A stretch of 64,000 nucleotides of DNA from Pseudomonas sp. Gutcm_11s (lineage in GTDB: Bacteria; Pseudomonadota; Gammaproteobacteria; Pseudomonadales; Pseudomonadaceae), in the NCBI RefSeq assembly GCF_028649395.1, contig NZ_JAQSUW010000017.1:298854-362853 (forward strand), written 5' to 3'. A program made the position numbers and the translations under genes. This document shows positions 62,003 to 64,000 of the stretch, in pieces. Each line of letters opens with the position of its first letter. The first letter of the stretch is position 1. The notes below the pieces were generated by a model. That model did not search any database. It worked only from the letters and a program-made list of their open reading frames with translations, and was not told the origin of the DNA.

Positions 62003-62971
62003 ATGAAGGTCACCCTGCAACCCTCCGGCGCGGTGCTCGACGTGCATGGCGGCGAACGCATCCTCGATGCCGCGCGGCGCCTGGGCTACGAGTGTCCGCA
62101 GAGCTGCCGCAATGGCAACTGCCATATCTGCGCGGCGTTGCTGGTAGAAGGGCGGGTGCGCCAGGCCGGCGCCGAGCTGGACCACGGCGAGCTGTTCACC
62201 TGCCTGGCCGAGCCGCTGGAAGACTGCGTACTGCACTGGGATGGCGTGCTCGCGCCGGGCGAGTTGCCGGTGCGTACCTTCGGTTGCCAGGTGCTCGACC
62301 TTACTGATCTGGGTGGCGATGTCTGCCGCGTGCGCCTGCGCGCCCCGGCCGGCAAGGCGCCGCGCTATCACGCCGGGCAGTACCTGCTGCTGCAGCGCGA
62401 TGACGGCGAGTGGTCAGCGTTCTCCCTGGCCTCGGCGCCCCACCAGGGCCGCGATCTGGAGTTGCACATCCTTACCCGCGAGGACAGCAGCCGGCAGATC
62501 GTCGCGCAGCTGCAGCGCACGCGCCTGGCGCGGGTGCAGATGCCGTTCGGCGACACCCACCTGGCCGAGTTGCCGGACGGGCCGCTGGTGCTGCTCGCCG
62601 CCGGTACCGGTATGGCGCAGATGCACAGCCTGATCGAACACTGCCGTGGCAGCGGCTTCGCCCAGCCGATTCACCTGTACTGGGGCGTGCGCCACCCGGA
62701 CGATTTCTACCAGCTGGAGCACTGGTCGGACTGGGAGAGCCAGCCCGGCCTGCAACTGCACCGGGTGGTCAGCGACGCCTGCGGCTGGGGCGGGCGTTGC
62801 GGCATGCTGCACGAGGCGGTGTGCCAGGACTTCGGCGACCTCAAGGCGCTGCACGTCTACGCCAGCGGTTCGCCGGGCATGGTCTACGGCACCCTGGACG
62901 CCCTGGTCGCGGCCGGCATGGACCCACACCAGATGCGCGCCGACGTATTCGCCTACGCGCCGCGCGACTGA
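62003..62971 (+). CDS. 2Fe-2S ferredoxin / NAD(P)H-flavin reductase (CDP-6-deoxy-delta-3,4-glucoseen reductase-like)
   Basis: The ATG at 62003 gives 322 residues starting exactly at the ferredoxin fold (MKVTLQPSGAVLDVHGGERI). An ATG at 61976 overlapping the ubiD stop would give 331 residues and is possible. The plant-type 2Fe-2S cluster cysteines lie in CPQSCRNGNCHIC plus a later FTCLAEP; an FAD domain (RYHAGQYLLLQR; FSLASAP) and an NAD domain (LLAAGTGMAQMHS) follow. It passes electrons from NAD(P)H to an unknown oxygenase or reductase. Co-transcription with ubiD matches PAO1 PA5237-PA5236 and suggests a role near quinone metabolism. Confidence 0.85.
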   Translation: MKVTLQPSGAVLDVHGGERILDAARRLGYECPQSCRNGNCHICAALLVEGRVRQAGAELDHGELFTCLAEPLEDCVLHWDGVLAPGELPVRTFGCQVLDLTDLGGDVCRVRLRAPAGKAPRYHAGQYLLLQRDDGEWSAFSLASAPHQGRDLELHILTREDSSRQIVAQLQRTRLARVQMPFGDTHLAELPDGPLVLLAAGTGMAQMHSLIEHCRGSGFAQPIHLYWGVRHPDDFYQLEHWSDWESQPGLQLHRVVSDACGWGGRCGMLHEAVCQDFGDLKALHVYASGSPGMVYGTLDALVAAGMDPHQMRADVFAYAPRD

Positions 62972-62992
62972 GGCGCGGCGCGTAGTTCGGCG

Positions 62993-63766
62993 TCAGCCCT
63001 GCAGGCCGGCGTAGAGGCGGGTCAGCTCGTTCATGTGGCGGAACAGCGAATCGGTGCTGACGGTGATCGAGGTCGGCACGAAGGCGCTGGTGGCGTGCAG
63101 GTCGATGCCCTTGAGGGTGAAGGCCCAGTTGGCCCGCACACGGCGCAGCGAGGTGGCAATCTGCTCGTTCGCCGCCGGCTTGGCCTCGAACTCCTTGAGA
63201 ATGCCGTCGAAGTCCGCCACGGCGGTATCCAGCTTGCTGTCCAGATCGGGCGCCTGAACCTGCCAGGCCTTGGCCATGTAGAGCATGGCGATGCGCTGGC
63301 TCTGCACGCGTGCCCAGCCGCTGCGATTGACCACGTTGCCCATGGCGCCCACCTGCGCGGCCATCAGGTCGGTCAGTTCCTGCGATTGCTTGAGCAGGCT
63401 CTCGCTGTTGGCCAGCATGGCGGCGGCCTGAGCCTGGTCCGGCTTTGCAGTGACCTGTGGGCGGAAGGTCTCCCAGGTCTGCCCGACTTCGGCCAGCTTG
63501 CTCTTGATCTCCGGCGTCGGCGCGTAGGCGCTGAGGGCCTGGTAGGCGTTGTCGAACTGGGTCACCGACTCCTGCAGCTGGCGACTGGCGCTGTCGACGC
63601 GCACATCGGCGCCGATCATCAGGTAGTTCTTGGCCATGCGCTGCACCAGTGAGCGCTGCAGACCGGTCATGTTCATCGCTTCGCCAGCGGACAGTTGCGC
63701 CGAGGCGGGCCCGCTCAGGACCAGCGCGGTAATCATCAGCAAGGCGGACAGACAATTCTTGAACAC
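62993..63766 (-). CDS. Periplasmic PilJ-N-domain (type IV pili methyl-accepting sensor-type) protein
   Basis: The GTG at 63766 sits 8 bp after GGAGG, which fixes the start; a longer open frame begins at 63844 but lacks a ribosome site. The 257-residue product has a signal peptide ending SGPASA|QLSAGEAMNM and then mostly helical sequence with two PilJ-N-like halves (MTGLQRSLVQRMAKNYLMIG; GWARVQSQRIAMLYMAKAWQ). It is a free-standing sensor domain without membrane or signalling parts, so it may bind ligand in the periplasm for a separate receptor. Nitrate/nitrite-type ligands are typical of related domains; here unproven. Confidence 0.78.
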   Translation of the reverse strand: MFKNCLSALLMITALVLSGPASAQLSAGEAMNMTGLQRSLVQRMAKNYLMIGADVRVDSASRQLQESVTQFDNAYQALSAYAPTPEIKSKLAEVGQTWETFRPQVTAKPDQAQAAAMLANSESLLKQSQELTDLMAAQVGAMGNVVNRSGWARVQSQRIAMLYMAKAWQVQAPDLDSKLDTAVADFDGILKEFEAKPAANEQIATSLRRVRANWAFTLKGIDLHATSAFVPTSITVSTDSLFRHMNELTRLYAGLQG

Positions 63767-64000
63767 TTCAAACCTCCATATTTTTTCGGACAAATAGACG
63801 ATCGCGCCGGCGCCAGAACTGGCGCAGCGTGCCCCGAAGTGCATGAATTGTTGTTGGATGAGCGGCGGGGGTTGCAGTGAAACCTGACTGTCAGGTCACT
63901 GCGAGGGGCGCGATCTTAACGGCTAAATGCGCGTGGCGGTGAAGGCTTTTTGCTATGGCGCGAAAAAGCGCCGGATTTGCGAGGCGGGTCACGCGAGCAG
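63767..64000. other. Terminal intergenic region
   Basis: No gene is supported in these 234 bases. They hold the promoter side of the PilJ-N gene, the inverted repeat at 63874-63902 and a small GGCGC-GAAAAA-GCGCC hairpin at about 63955-63970. Confidence 0.6.
63874..63902. promoter_or_regulatory. Inverted repeat upstream of the PilJ-N gene
   Basis: GCAGTGA-AA-CCTGAC-T-GTCAGG-TCACTGC: 13 paired positions per arm with one 2-nt bulge, about 108 bp upstream of the GTG. Probable operator for this or the next gene beyond the window. Confidence 0.45.

Noticed and set aside
62993..63844. Start of the PilJ-N protein at 63844
   Set aside because: It would place 26 charged and polar residues before the signal peptide. 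The GTG at 63766 has an ideal GGAGG.

Overview
The window is GC-rich, densely packed chromosomal DNA from a Pseudomonas. The evidence is the gene content and order: lsfA-ssuEADCBF, aguRBA, spuI/spuABCDEFGH, gbuA/gbuR, ptsP-rppH, serA next to a D-2-hydroxyglutarate dehydrogenase, and ppx/trxA/rho/ubiD. Several blocks follow the order I remember from P. aeruginosa PAO1, but they are joined differently here: a sulfonate block, a PA0285-0306-like block, a PA0330-0337-like block, a gbu block, a PA0316-0326-like block and a PA5236-5241-like block. PAO1 comparisons are from memory. No rRNA, tRNA, CRISPR array, prophage or complete IS was seen, and no gene-free stretch exceeds 300 bases.

Layout. 1-5175: end of the peroxiredoxin gene lsfA and the ssuEADCBF alkanesulfonate uptake and desulfonation operon. 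5286-10423: a membrane PAS-GGDEF-EAL protein, a fatty-acyl desaturase and a soluble two-PAS chemoreceptor-like protein. 10484-14589: agmatine-to-putrescine genes aguB-aguA, the TetR regulator aguR and an orphan polyamine-binding protein. 14711-25542: the spu locus, with spuI diverging from spuABCDEFGH (gamma-glutamylation enzymes, a transaminase and a polyamine ABC importer with two binding proteins). 25601-30494: a periplasmic Ntn-hydrolase acylase, an AraC regulator and a secreted FAD oxidase. 30523-38624: ptsP, rppH, a HAD phosphatase, two small membrane proteins, ilvA, an RTX-like repeat protein and rpiA. 38685-42654: 4-guanidinobutyrase operon with a divergent LysR gene. 42698-46942: a DUF1508 protein, an SdiA-regulated/CarP-like beta-propeller protein, an AraC regulator, a UbiM-type hydroxylase and an atypical GIY-YIG nuclease gene. 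47172-53155: a second polyamine ABC importer, an acetylpolyamine amidohydrolase, a MITE-like repeat and a second CarP-like protein. 53247-63766: a FAH-family hydrolase, D2HGDH/serA, ppx/trxA, rho, ubiD, a ferredoxin reductase and a PilJ-N domain protein.

How it works together. About half the window serves guanidino and polyamine nitrogen: agmatine (aguBA), guanidinobutyrate (gbuA), acetylpolyamines (HDAC-family amidohydrolase), putrescine and spermidine import (two complete ABC systems plus an orphan binding protein) and conversion towards GABA and succinate (spuI/A/B/C). The main surprises are in regulation and accessory content: a 28-codon ORF with an AGGAGG site between spuD and spuE; stem-loops in all five gaps of spuA-F; long palindromes upstream of aguB, spuA, gbuA and desA; a 142-bp MITE-like element; and two accessory-looking genes, one GIY-YIG and one RTX-like.
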